Below, in pieces: positions 54,475-62,646 of a stretch of 64,000 nucleotides of DNA (positions within the stretch are counted from its first letter, which is position 1; every line of letters starts with the position of its first letter). The notes under the pieces are model-generated. The model ran no database searches. It saw only the letters and a program-made list of their open reading frames with translations, and had not been told where the DNA came from. Source of the DNA: Acidobacteriota bacterium (lineage in GTDB: Bacteria; Acidobacteriota; Thermoanaerobaculia; Multivoradales; Multivoraceae); the NCBI GenBank assembly GCA_028875725.1, contig JAPPCR010000006.1, forward strand, positions 336,134 through 400,133. Direction: 5' to 3'. The translations under genes were made by a program, and so were the position numbers.

Positions 54475-55935
54475 ATGTCCGCCGCTCGCACGACCCGGAT
54501 CGCCGCGATCCTCGCCGTGGCCGCTCTCGGCCTCGCCTTCGCTGCCGAGCCCGCCAGCTACGACCTCGTCCTCGCCGGTGGCCGCGTGATGGACCCGGAG
54601 TCGGGTCTGGACGCCGTGATGGACGTCGGCATCTCCGACGGCACGGTCGAGGCGATCTCGGCGGAGAGCCTCGACGGGACGGAAGTCGTCGACGTCTCGG
54701 GCCACGTCGTGGCGCCGGGCTTCGTCGACCTCCACGCGCACGGCCAGGACCCGTTCAGCCGCGACCTGCAGGTACGGGACGGGGTGACCGCGGCCCTTGA
54801 ACTCGAGGCCGGTGCGTACCCGGTCGACGAGTGGTACGAGGAACGGGAAGGCTCCTGGCGGATCCACTTCGGCGCTACGGCCGCCTATGGGGCCGCGCGG
54901 GTGCTGGCGTTCGGGGAGGACGAGCAGGCGGCGACCTACGAGGCGGCGAGCGCGCAGCAGATCGAGGCGATACAGGAGACCCTCAGGGACGGCCTGGCCG
55001 ACGGCGCGCTCGGCATCGGTCTGCCGCTCCAGTACCAGCCGGGCGCGTCGAGGTCCGAGATCTTCCGCATGTTCCAGACCGCGGCCGAAGCGGGGGTGAC
55101 CGTCTTCTCCCACATCCGCTACGCCGGTGTCGTGGAGCCGGAGAGTTCGATCGCCGCCGTCCAGGAGATGATCGCCGACGCGGCCGGCTCCGGCGCTTCG
55201 GTCCACATCGTCCATATCGGTTCGAGCGGGCTGGCGCAGATGCCGACCGTCATCGAGATGATCGACCGTGCGGCCGCCGGAGGCGTCGACGTGACGACCG
55301 AGATCTATCCCTACACCGCGGCCTCGACCGACATCCGCGCCGCGATCTTCGATCCCGGCTGGCGGGAACGGCTGGCAGCGGACTATGGCGACATCGAGTG
55401 GGTCGCAACCGGCGAGCGCCTGGACGAGGCCGGCTTCAACGAGCGAAGGGCCCTTCCCGTGTCCGAGGAGGCGACGATCATCGCGCACATCATTCCGGAG
55501 CAGGAACTCGGCGACGCAATTGCGCACCCCGCCGTGATGATCGCCAGCGACGGCGTCGGCTACATCGACGGCCGGGCTCATCCCCGCGGCGCCGGGACGT
55601 TCGCCCGCGTGCTCGGCCGCTACTCGCGCGACGAGGGGCGGCTCAGCCTGATGGAGGCGATCCGCAAGATGACCCTGGCGCCGGCCCGCCGGCTCGAGGA
55701 CGTGGCGCCGGCGATGCGCAGGAAAGGCCGCCTGAGCGTCGGCGCCGACGCCGACATCACGGTGTTCGACCCGGAGACGGTGATCGACCGGGCGACCTTC
55801 GCCGAACCCGCGTTGCCCTCGGCGGGCATTCCGCACGTGCTCGTGGACGGCGTGTTCGTGGTCCGGGACGGCGAACTGGTCGAAGGCGCCCTTCCTGGCA
55901 GGGGTATTCGGTCGAGCGTCGTCGACGCGGACTGA
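54475..55935 (+). CDS. Exported amidohydrolase, N-acyl-D-amino-acid deacylase family
   Basis: 486 residues. An N-terminal signal (IAAILAVAALGLAFA) precedes the amidohydrolase fold. YDLVLAGGRVMDPESGLDAV is the usual small beta-domain. Metal motifs are GFVDLHAHGQD, FSHIRYAG, HIVHIGSSG and IASDGVGY. SVGADADITVFDPETV ends the barrel. It starts within 2 bases of the RND permease stop, so it may be read from that operon. D-aminoacylase activity is the family default. The substrate is not proven. Confidence 0.87.
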   Translation: MSAARTTRIAAILAVAALGLAFAAEPASYDLVLAGGRVMDPESGLDAVMDVGISDGTVEAISAESLDGTEVVDVSGHVVAPGFVDLHAHGQDPFSRDLQVRDGVTAALELEAGAYPVDEWYEEREGSWRIHFGATAAYGAARVLAFGEDEQAATYEAASAQQIEAIQETLRDGLADGALGIGLPLQYQPGASRSEIFRMFQTAAEAGVTVFSHIRYAGVVEPESSIAAVQEMIADAAGSGASVHIVHIGSSGLAQMPTVIEMIDRAAAGGVDVTTEIYPYTAASTDIRAAIFDPGWRERLAADYGDIEWVATGERLDEAGFNERRALPVSEEATIIAHIIPEQELGDAIAHPAVMIASDGVGYIDGRAHPRGAGTFARVLGRYSRDEGRLSLMEAIRKMTLAPARRLEDVAPAMRRKGRLSVGADADITVFDPETVIDRATFAEPALPSAGIPHVLVDGVFVVRDGELVEGALPGRGIRSSVVDAD

Positions 55936-55937
55936 GC

Positions 55938-56774
55938 TCAGCGCTCGAAGCGCGGCTCCCGCTTCTCCATGAACGCCCGCACGGCCTCCTTGTGGTCCGC
56001 CGTCCGTACCGAGCGGACCATCCCCTCCGCCTCGATGGCGAGCGACTCCCGCAGACTCCCGAGCACTGCCCGGTTCACGTTTCGCTTCATGTAGCCGAGC
56101 GCCGCCCGGGGTCCGTTGGCCAGCTCCAGCGCGAGCCCCCGCGCCTCCGCTGCCAGGTCGTCGAACGGCACGATCCGGTTGACGATTCCGAGACGGAGAC
56201 ACTCCTCGGCCGGAATGCGGCGGCCGGTCATCAGCAGTTCCTTCGCCACGGCGGGACCCACGAGGCGGGTCAGAAACCAGCTCGACCCGTAGTCGCCGGA
56301 CAGTCCGATGCGCCGGAAGGCCGTGGTGACAAACGTGTCGTCGGCCATGACGCGGAGGTCCGCGGCGAGGGCGATGGAGAGGCCGGCGCCGGCCGCCGGT
56401 CCCGGCAGAGCGGCGACGATCGGCTTGTCCAGTTCCGCCATCCGCAACGTGAGCGACTCCTGCTTCTCGATCAGCGTGGCGACGGCTTCGTCGACCGTCG
56501 GCGGCGCCTTCGGCGCGCCACCGTCCTTCGCTCGGTTCGCCCCCATGCCGGAGACGTCGCCGCCGGCGCAGAACGCCCTGCCGGCGCCGGTCAGCAGGAT
56601 CGCGCCGCAGCGCTCGTCCGCTTCGAGGGTCAGCAGGATGCTCCGGAGCGCCGGGGTCAGGGTGTCGCCCAGCGCGTTCCGCTTCTCCGGCTTGTTCAGC
56701 GTCACCGTGGCGACGGCGTCCTCCAGGTCGCACAGCAACTCGTTCGTGCCGGTGTCGAGACCTACCTTGTTCAT
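55938..56774 (-). CDS. Enoyl-CoA hydratase/isomerase (crotonase) family protein
   Basis: 278 residues. Crotonase oxyanion motifs GRAFCAGGDVSGMG near residue 66 and PGPAAGAGLSIALAADLRV near 118. The sequence then follows the family (RRIGLSGDYGSSWFLTR) and ends in the amphipathic helix EAVRAFMEKREPRF. The Glu pair of classical hydratases is not obvious, so isomerase or hydrolase activity is possible. It converges on the amidohydrolase with a 2-base gap. Confidence 0.9.
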   Translation of the reverse strand: MNKVGLDTGTNELLCDLEDAVATVTLNKPEKRNALGDTLTPALRSILLTLEADERCGAILLTGAGRAFCAGGDVSGMGANRAKDGGAPKAPPTVDEAVATLIEKQESLTLRMAELDKPIVAALPGPAAGAGLSIALAADLRVMADDTFVTTAFRRIGLSGDYGSSWFLTRLVGPAVAKELLMTGRRIPAEECLRLGIVNRIVPFDDLAAEARGLALELANGPRAALGYMKRNVNRAVLGSLRESLAIEAEGMVRSVRTADHKEAVRAFMEKREPRFER

Positions 56775-56863
56775 ACGGGGCGACCTCCTTCTGGACGGAG
56801 GCCGGAGTGTAGCGATCGCCTCGTGCCTTGACCTGCCGGCATGGTGCGGATACGTTTCGGACC

Positions 56864-57484
56864 ATGCACCGAAACCGTACGCGATCCGATGACGATCCGT
56901 TCACGGATCGGGAGTCCAGCCTGCTCGGTTTCGAGGTCCTGACCAAGGCGGAGGCGATGGGGATTGTGGGGGGAAGCGCCGCCCTTCGTCTCGACAGCGG
57001 GGTCTGGGAGAACGCGTTGGAACGGATCCGTCAGGCGGGGATCGGGAAGCGCCTCAGGTGGGAGGCTCCGGAGGGGGGCCACGACCACGAGCACTTCGTC
57101 CGTCGGCTCGAACAACTGAGCGAAGCGCTCGAGGAATCGCCGGTACCGGCGACGGAAGGCCCGAAGCTCGACGCCATGTTGGGCCACGAGCTGCTCGCCA
57201 GGTTGCTCGCCGTCTCGGTGGTCAGTTTGCGCCGCTACCTTTCTGGCGCGCGCAGGATGCCGGACCGGGTGGCCGCGCGGCTGCACTACCTGGCGTTCGT
57301 GACTTTCCACGTTGCCGGCGGCTTCACCGACGAGGGTGTTCGGCTCTGGTTCGACAGGCCGCGCTATCAGCTCGACGGTGCTACGGCCGCGGAGCTTCTT
57401 GCCGGCGACTGGCAGCCCGACGAACCGGGGCCGCGCCGGGTTCGGGAACTCGCCCGCTGGCTCGATTCGTCGCCTGCGACGTGA
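56864..57484 (+). CDS. Xre/MbcA-type antitoxin of a RES toxin-antitoxin pair
   Basis: 206 residues. The central part (LGHELLARLLAVSVVSLRRY, near 105-125) is helix-turn-helix-like. The C-terminal DUF2384-like module contains GVRLWFDRPRYQLDG and ATAAELLAGDW. It should bind its own promoter and block the toxin. Start at 56864. Its stop overlaps the toxin start (GTGA). A dyad CGATCCG/CGGATCG lies at 56893-56910, inside the 5' coding region. Confidence 0.8.
   Translation: MHRNRTRSDDDPFTDRESSLLGFEVLTKAEAMGIVGGSAALRLDSGVWENALERIRQAGIGKRLRWEAPEGGHDHEHFVRRLEQLSEALEESPVPATEGPKLDAMLGHELLARLLAVSVVSLRRYLSGARRMPDRVAARLHYLAFVTFHVAGGFTDEGVRLWFDRPRYQLDGATAAELLAGDWQPDEPGPRRVRELARWLDSSPAT
56893..56910. promoter_or_regulatory. 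Dyad in the 5' end of the antitoxin gene, candidate operator
   Basis: CGATCCG (56893-56899) and CGGATCG (56904-56910) with a 4-base spacer, plus an extra CGATCCG-like copy just upstream at 56882-56888. It lies inside the coding sequence, so DNA binding here would repress the operon directly. Function is inferred from the antitoxin role only. Confidence 0.3.
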
Positions 57485-58020
57485 TCGCGTTCCGGCATGT
57501 TGCGCCGCTCCGGCCATTCCTCTGGACGGAACGCTCGCAGCCCGACGCACGCTGGCACGCAGAGGGTGAAGGCCCCGTGCAGTACCTGAGCGATACCCCG
57601 GACGGAGCCTGGGCGGAGTTCCTTCGCGCCGAGGGAATCTGTGATGTGGCGGACCTCCTGGTCGCGCGGCGGACGCTGTGGGCCGTCGATATCGGAACGG
57701 AGGAACTCGCGACGCCGCGGCTGCCGGTGGACGTTCTGACCGGAGGTCGCGAAACCTGGGAGGCTTGCCGCCAGGAGGCTCGCCGTCTGCGAGCGGCCGG
57801 CGCCACGGGTTTGAGGGCGCGATCCGCCGCACTCAGGCCGGGCATGGCGCGCGGCTCGAGGGTCGACGCCGGCAGACTGGTGCCCGGCGAGGAGCGCTCG
57901 GGCGACACGATCGTGCTGTTCGGCCCGCGGCCCGACCTGGTGGGCTGGCGCGCGGCCTTCCTGGGCCGGCCCGCCGAAGTCCTGCTCGAAGCCGTTCGTC
58001 ACTTCGGGCCAAGCGCCTAG
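57481..58020 (+). CDS. RES-domain toxin (NAD+-degrading)
   Basis: 179 residues from a GTG overlapping the antitoxin stop. RES pattern: FRHV near the N-terminus, ARWHAEGEGPVQYLSDTPDGAWAE (conserved Arg-Trp, Tyr, Ser and Glu; residues about 23-47), then a C-terminal helix rich in Arg. RES toxins such as MbcT deplete cellular NAD+. The unit is compact and its 3' end overlaps the convergent kinase by 4 bases. Confidence 0.82.
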   Translation: MIAFRHVAPLRPFLWTERSQPDARWHAEGEGPVQYLSDTPDGAWAEFLRAEGICDVADLLVARRTLWAVDIGTEELATPRLPVDVLTGGRETWEACRQEARRLRAAGATGLRARSAALRPGMARGSRVDAGRLVPGEERSGDTIVLFGPRPDLVGWRAAFLGRPAEVLLEAVRHFGPSA

Positions 58021-59210
58021 CGCCGGCGGCCGGCGCTAGCTCGGACCACGCCGGCGCCGGCACCGACGCGGCAGGTGTGGATCTCGGGCCGCCGGCCGAA
58101 GCGGCGCTCGAAGGCCGCCGCGGTGCGCTCGCGTACATGGCCGGCGGCGGCTTCGCTGGTGATCGCGGTCACGCAACCGCCGAAGCCGGCGCCGGTGAGA
58201 CGGGCGCCGTAACAGCCTTCGGCGCCGGCGGCGGCTTCCTGGAGCACGTCGAGTTCCTCGATGCTGACGTCGTAGTCGTTGCGGGAGCTGCCGTGGGACT
58301 GGGCCATCAGGTCGCCGAGCGCGCGCAGGTCGCCTTGCCGCAGCGCTTCGGCGCCATCCAGGACCCGGCGGCACTCGGTGACGACGTGGCGGGCGCGGCG
58401 GTCGAGCGGCGGTTCGAGCATGTGTCGCAGGCGGTCGAGGTCGGCGGGTTCCAGGTCGCGGAGCGTGGAGAGCTCCGGCAGATGGGGCCGCAGCAGGTCC
58501 GCGGCGCGGAAGCACTCGGACTTGCGGTCGTTGAAACCGGTGCCGGAGGCGAGGGCGCGGCGGACGCCGGTGTCCGCGACCAGGAAGACGAGGTCTTCGG
58601 GGGTCGGGATCAGCTCGTGCTGGAGCGATCGGCAGTCGAGCAGCAGGGCGTGTCCTTCGCGGCCTTGCACCGAGGCGAACTGGTCCATGATGCCGGACTG
58701 GACGCCGACGTACTCGTTCTCGACCTGCCGGCCGATGCCCGCGCGTTCGATGCCGTCCAGTTCGAAGCCGGCGAGTTGCTCCCAGGCGACGAGGAACGCC
58801 ATCTCGACGGCCGCCGAGGAACTGACACCGGCTCCGATCGGCAGATCGCCTCCGAAGACGGCTTCGATCGGCGGTACCTCGATCCCGCGCCGGCCGAGGG
58901 CCCAGGCCAGCCCCTGCGGATAGTCGACCCAGGAGGCCTGTCCGCCGCGCTCCGAGACGGGTGGCGCGGGCTCCACGGCGTCGAAGGCGGTCTTCTCGGC
59001 GAGATCGAGGGCCGCGAGCCGGGTTTCCTTGCCGCGCGCCCGTCGCGCCGCGACCCACACTGCGCGGTCGATCGCCGCCGGCAGCACCCAGCCCTCGCTG
59101 TAGTCGACGTGGGCACCCAGCAGGTTGGCCCTGCCGGGCGCGCGGGCGATGACGTCGGGCTCGGCCCCGAAGCGATCGCGGAACGCGTCGACGAGATCGC
59201 CGACCTTCAT
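58017..59210 (-). CDS. galK: Galactokinase-family GHMP sugar kinase with an altered sugar-binding Glu
   Basis: 397 residues, normal GalK length. Sugar signature reads APGRANLLGAHVDYSEGWVL near residue 22. In GalK the segment is GEHTDYN, so the Glu that contacts galactose is Ala here. GHMP ATP motif PIGAGVSSSAAVEM near 122 and C-terminal LTGAGFGGCVTA near 345 are intact. It phosphorylates galactose or a related sugar. The Glu-to-Ala change suggests a different or broader substrate. Confidence 0.85.
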   Translation of the reverse strand: MKVGDLVDAFRDRFGAEPDVIARAPGRANLLGAHVDYSEGWVLPAAIDRAVWVAARRARGKETRLAALDLAEKTAFDAVEPAPPVSERGGQASWVDYPQGLAWALGRRGIEVPPIEAVFGGDLPIGAGVSSSAAVEMAFLVAWEQLAGFELDGIERAGIGRQVENEYVGVQSGIMDQFASVQGREGHALLLDCRSLQHELIPTPEDLVFLVADTGVRRALASGTGFNDRKSECFRAADLLRPHLPELSTLRDLEPADLDRLRHMLEPPLDRRARHVVTECRRVLDGAEALRQGDLRALGDLMAQSHGSSRNDYDVSIEELDVLQEAAAGAEGCYGARLTGAGFGGCVTAITSEAAAGHVRERTAAAFERRFGRRPEIHTCRVGAGAGVVRASAGRRR

Positions 59211-59226
59211 GCGGGAGTCTCTTCCG

Positions 59227-59676
59227 TCAGGCCAGGAGGTGGTACATGTCGGTGCGGCGCTTCGCCGGGTCGTCGTTCCAGTCGCCGTAGACCTCCCAGC
59301 ACGGACCGGCGAGGGCGAGGTCCTGCTCGGCGCACCATCGGTGGATCGCCTGGTGGACGCCGGGGATCTCGCTGTAGTCGCCGTGGAGCACGGCGTGGGC
59401 GCACCGGCCTGCCGGCGTCGCCGAGCGGACGAGGCCGTCCGCCGCCTCGGTCGAGGCGGGCACCTGGACGCCCACGTCGACTTCCATCCGGTCGCCGCTG
59501 ACGTCGCGGTAGAACCAGACGTTCTGACCGGCGCCCTCGACGCCGTGGTCCCGCACGAAGGCGCCGACCCGCTCCATCAGGGGCAGGAGCTTGGCGGGAA
59601 CCTCGGTGAACGTGGCGCTGGTGCGCGCCGCCAGCAGGGGCTGCTCCTCGACGGTGACGATAGTGATGTCGGTCAC
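59227..59676 (-). CDS. GyrI-like / effector-binding-domain protein
   Basis: 149 residues. Small-molecule-binding GyrI/SOUL-like fold: VTVEEQPLLAARTSATFTEV at the N-terminus, then MEVDVGVQVPAS, AVLHGDYSEIPGVHQAIHRWC and WEVYGDWNDDPAKRRTDMY. There is no DNA-binding domain. It follows the hexosaminidase gene and precedes the kinase on the same strand. Ligand unknown. Confidence 0.85.
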   Translation of the reverse strand: MTDITIVTVEEQPLLAARTSATFTEVPAKLLPLMERVGAFVRDHGVEGAGQNVWFYRDVSGDRMEVDVGVQVPASTEAADGLVRSATPAGRCAHAVLHGDYSEIPGVHQAIHRWCAEQDLALAGPCWEVYGDWNDDPAKRRTDMYHLLA

Positions 59677-59745
59677 TTGGTGTTCTCCTCGGGCGCGCGC
59701 GGTTGATCAGGTCGCCCCGGAGGCTAGATCGCGCCTGCCTTGCGA

Positions 59746-61743
59746 TCAAGAGTCGAGAATGGCCGCCGCTCGCAGCAGAAGGTCCTGCGACTCTCGCAGG
59801 CCGCCCTCGCGGCTGGTGGCGAGCCAGATGTCGGGGAGGTCGCCGGCGATGTCGCGGAGGTCGGCGCCGAGGGCGGCGCGAACCTTCGGTGGGAGCTGGT
59901 GGGCCCGCAGGCCGCGTCCGGCGGCGAGGCGTGCGACACCCAACTGGCAGCACCACATCATCATCCGGCAGGTCCAGTCCAGCGCGGCATGGTTCGGATC
60001 GCTCTCGACCCGGTTCAACCGGTCCCTGGAGGCGGCCAGCCGGGCGTACGTCCGCTGCAACGTGCCGATGCTGAGCCGCCGGAAGCGCCGGTGGGTGAGG
60101 TCGTCGTCGATGAACCGGAGGAGATAGAAGAGAGCGGTGCCGTTGATCACCGGGCCGCCGCAGTCGAGGTCGATGGCGCCGAGGTCGATGACGGTGCGAG
60201 CCACGGTCTCATCCCCGTCGTAGACGAGCCGGACAGCGTGGTCGAGCCAGGCCTCCTCGGTCCGCTCGGGGCCGCTAGCTGTTTCTCGCGCCGCATCAAC
60301 GGACCAGGCGAAACCGGCGCCGATGGAAAGCGGTAGCTCGGCGATGACTGGCGGCTGCAGGTGTCCGTGGTCGCCCCAGTCGGTGATGAGAAAGCCCTGA
60401 GCGCCGGCCTTCGAACCGGCCGTTGCGGCGAGGGCCAGGTTGCCGACGGCGTTCTGCAGCCGGCCGCCGAAGCTGTGCCAACTGCTGGTGCCCGGGCACA
60501 CCCAGAACTCTCTACCCGAGGTGGCCAGCCGGGCGCACTGGTCCTCGAAAGGGTGACTCGCGTCGTAACCCCAGCACAGCGCGACCGCGTCTGCGGGGAC
60601 GCGGTCGATCACCTCGGGGTGTTCGAGGATGATGTCGCCCCAGAACAGCATCTGCCGGTCGCGCTCCGTGGCGAGACCGTGGACCTGGCGCAGGAAGTCC
60701 AGGTACACGGCCGGTTTGCCCCGTTCCTCGCACGCCTCGGCCGAGCGCCCACGGCCCAGGTCGAACGTCTCGTCCAGGCCGACGTTGAAGCGCCGGCTGC
60801 CGAACTGGGGCAGCAGTTCGTCGTAGAGACCCACGAGGAGATCGAGGACCCGCGGGTCGGTGGCGCACAGGCTGAACGGCTCCGGGTCGATGGAGAAGGG
60901 GTGCTGGAAGCCCTCGGGCACTTCTGCCAGCGGCCGGTACCGGTCGTGGATCAGCCAGCGGTGGAAGTGGCCGAAGCTGTTCTGGTTTGGCGTCAGTTCG
61001 ATGAACCGCTCCCGGCACCAGGCGTCGAGCTCCCGGATCTCGCCGGCGGTGAACGGCGAGGCATCGCGCCAGACCTCCTCGTGATCCGCGTAGGCGTAGG
61101 TGTGTTCGACGTAGAGCTGGAGGTGGTTGATCTTCCAGTCCGCGAGCCGGTCGACGAGTCGTTCGAGGTACTCCATCCGCGGCACGCGGTTCCTGCTGAC
61201 GTCGAGCATCGCGCCGCGGATGGGGAAGTCCGGTCGGTCCTCGATGTCTGTGGCCGGCACCTCGAAGCCGGCGGCTGCCGGCCGACCGCGCGAGGCGAGC
61301 CACTGCTTCAGGGTGGTGGCCGCCCGGAACACGCCAGTCGGCGTCGCGGCCTGGATGGTGATGCCGTCCGGGTCTGTGCGCAGGTGATAGCTCTCGTCGG
61401 TCGGAAGGTCGACACGCGAGGCTCCCTCGGCGCCCGGCGAGTCGACCGTGACCCGGCAGGCGACGCCGGCGCCGGAGCCGTTCCCGGCACCCGCGGGGAG
61501 GAGCTGGTGCCCCGTGGTTGCCAGAGCGCGCCGCAGGCCCGCGAGCGCGAACTCGAGTTCCTCCGAGGCCTCCGCCGGTTCTGCCCCCGCCGCGGTCACA
61601 TGGAGCGGAACGGGCGAGCCCGGCGGCAGGACCAGGGGATCGGCGGCGTCAGGGACCTCGACCCGCCGCGGCGGCGGCCAGAGACTCACGGGCCGGCGGT
61701 CTAGCAGCCCGTGGAAGAAGTCGCGCTGCATTCGAGCGGCCAT
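59746..61743 (-). CDS. Beta-N-acetylhexosaminidase, GH20 family
   Basis: 665 residues. The GH20b-like N-terminal domain (about 1-155) precedes the TIM barrel. The catalytic Asp-Glu pair lies in RFNVGLDETFDLGRG near residue 320. DRPDFPIRGAMLDVSRNRVP near 165 begins the barrel. No signal peptide is visible, so it may act in the cytoplasm on imported amino-sugar glycosides. It lies with the sugar kinase and the GyrI-like gene on the same strand, a possible sugar-use unit. Confidence 0.9.
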   Translation of the reverse strand: MAARMQRDFFHGLLDRRPVSLWPPPRRVEVPDAADPLVLPPGSPVPLHVTAAGAEPAEASEELEFALAGLRRALATTGHQLLPAGAGNGSGAGVACRVTVDSPGAEGASRVDLPTDESYHLRTDPDGITIQAATPTGVFRAATTLKQWLASRGRPAAAGFEVPATDIEDRPDFPIRGAMLDVSRNRVPRMEYLERLVDRLADWKINHLQLYVEHTYAYADHEEVWRDASPFTAGEIRELDAWCRERFIELTPNQNSFGHFHRWLIHDRYRPLAEVPEGFQHPFSIDPEPFSLCATDPRVLDLLVGLYDELLPQFGSRRFNVGLDETFDLGRGRSAEACEERGKPAVYLDFLRQVHGLATERDRQMLFWGDIILEHPEVIDRVPADAVALCWGYDASHPFEDQCARLATSGREFWVCPGTSSWHSFGGRLQNAVGNLALAATAGSKAGAQGFLITDWGDHGHLQPPVIAELPLSIGAGFAWSVDAARETASGPERTEEAWLDHAVRLVYDGDETVARTVIDLGAIDLDCGGPVINGTALFYLLRFIDDDLTHRRFRRLSIGTLQRTYARLAASRDRLNRVESDPNHAALDWTCRMMMWCCQLGVARLAAGRGLRAHQLPPKVRAALGADLRDIAGDLPDIWLATSREGGLRESQDLLLRAAAILDS

Positions 61744-61862
61744 GCATCCCGCCCAGCGTCGTTGCTCCTCGGTCGAATACGGCCCGGTATGCTCCCTCGT
61801 CGCGCCTTGCTGGACGGGCGCCTGACCGCTCTCGGTGCGACACGCACTTCTCCCACGGGCTG
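61744..61862. other. Gap between the VOC and GH20 genes
   Basis: 119 bases holding a GAGGAG box 17 bases upstream of the hexosaminidase start. No clear promoter consensus or repeat. Confidence 0.3.
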
Positions 61863-62507
61863 CTAGGTCCCCCGCACCTGGATGTCGACGCCGGTCGGGC
61901 TGGTATGGCGCCCGCCGCCCGCGGCCGAAGTCCAGGCGAGGTGGTCGATCGCCCGACCCGCCGTCGGCTCCAGTGCGTCGTCGGTCTGCCGGAACAGCAC
62001 CCGCATGGTGCCGTAGTTGACGGCGAGCAGGACGTCCTTGAAGGTCTCGGCCGGACCGGGGACGTGTTCCAGCAACCAGGAGCGGTCCTCCTCGCAGTCC
62101 GGTCCCAGGATGTGGACGTGGTGGAAGCCGGGGTGCTTCGCGTCCTCGAGGAGTTCGATCTTCGCGCCCCAGGGATCCGTCACGAACGAGATGTAGAGCT
62201 TCGCCGGCCCGAAGTGCCGGGGTTCCCAGAACTCCGTAGCGCCATCGGCGAGCATCGCGGCGTGGAGATCGTCCAGGTTGTCGACGGACCAGCCCGAGTG
62301 ATCAAGTCCGGTGCCGATGCTGGGGCCGGGAGTCTCGGCGCCGCGCCAGTGGAGGTCCGCCGTGCCGTTGCCGGCCCGGAAGCGGGCGGCGGCGCCGTCC
62401 GCGCTTGCCAGGAGTTCGCCGCCGAAGTGCCGCGCATACCAGTCGGCGGCGGCAGCGGGATCGGAGGCGTTCAGCGCCAGGCGGTCAAATCGGCAGGTAT
62501 CGGTCAT
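61863..62507 (-). CDS. VOC-family (glyoxalase/bleomycin-resistance fold) protein, two-domain
   Basis: 214 residues, two beta-alpha-beta-beta-beta modules. RLALNASDPAAAADWYARHFGG starts module 1. LDHSGWSVDNLDDLHAAMLADGA and FVTDPWGAKIELLED follow. Module 2 holds GFHHVHIL and DALEPTAGRAIDHLAWT. Metal ligands are plausibly His in FHHVHI and IDHLAW and the Glu in KIELLE. Start at 62507 after GGAGCCTCC. Substrate unknown. Confidence 0.85.
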   Translation of the reverse strand: MTDTCRFDRLALNASDPAAAADWYARHFGGELLASADGAAARFRAGNGTADLHWRGAETPGPSIGTGLDHSGWSVDNLDDLHAAMLADGATEFWEPRHFGPAKLYISFVTDPWGAKIELLEDAKHPGFHHVHILGPDCEEDRSWLLEHVPGPAETFKDVLLAVNYGTMRVLFRQTDDALEPTAGRAIDHLAWTSAAGGGRHTSPTGVDIQVRGT

Positions 62508-62552
62508 GGCCGGAGGCTCCTCGGGCTTGGGTGACGGCGGAGAGGGAAGGGC

Positions 62553-62567
62553 GGTGATTGTGTCACC
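62553..62567. promoter_or_regulatory. Inverted repeat in the divergent recD2/VOC region
   Basis: GGTGA and TCACC arms with a 5-base spacer, next to a CCGATCGG palindrome at 62566-62573 and a second copy of ACCGATCGG about 30 bases on. Candidate regulatory site in a 139-base divergent gap. Confidence 0.3.
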
Positions 62568-62646
62568 GATCGGCGGTGCCCCGCGGGTTTCGACCGATCG
62601 GGCGTAAGCTGTGTCCCGTGAGAGGGATGCGGTGCGGCAGCCCGCC

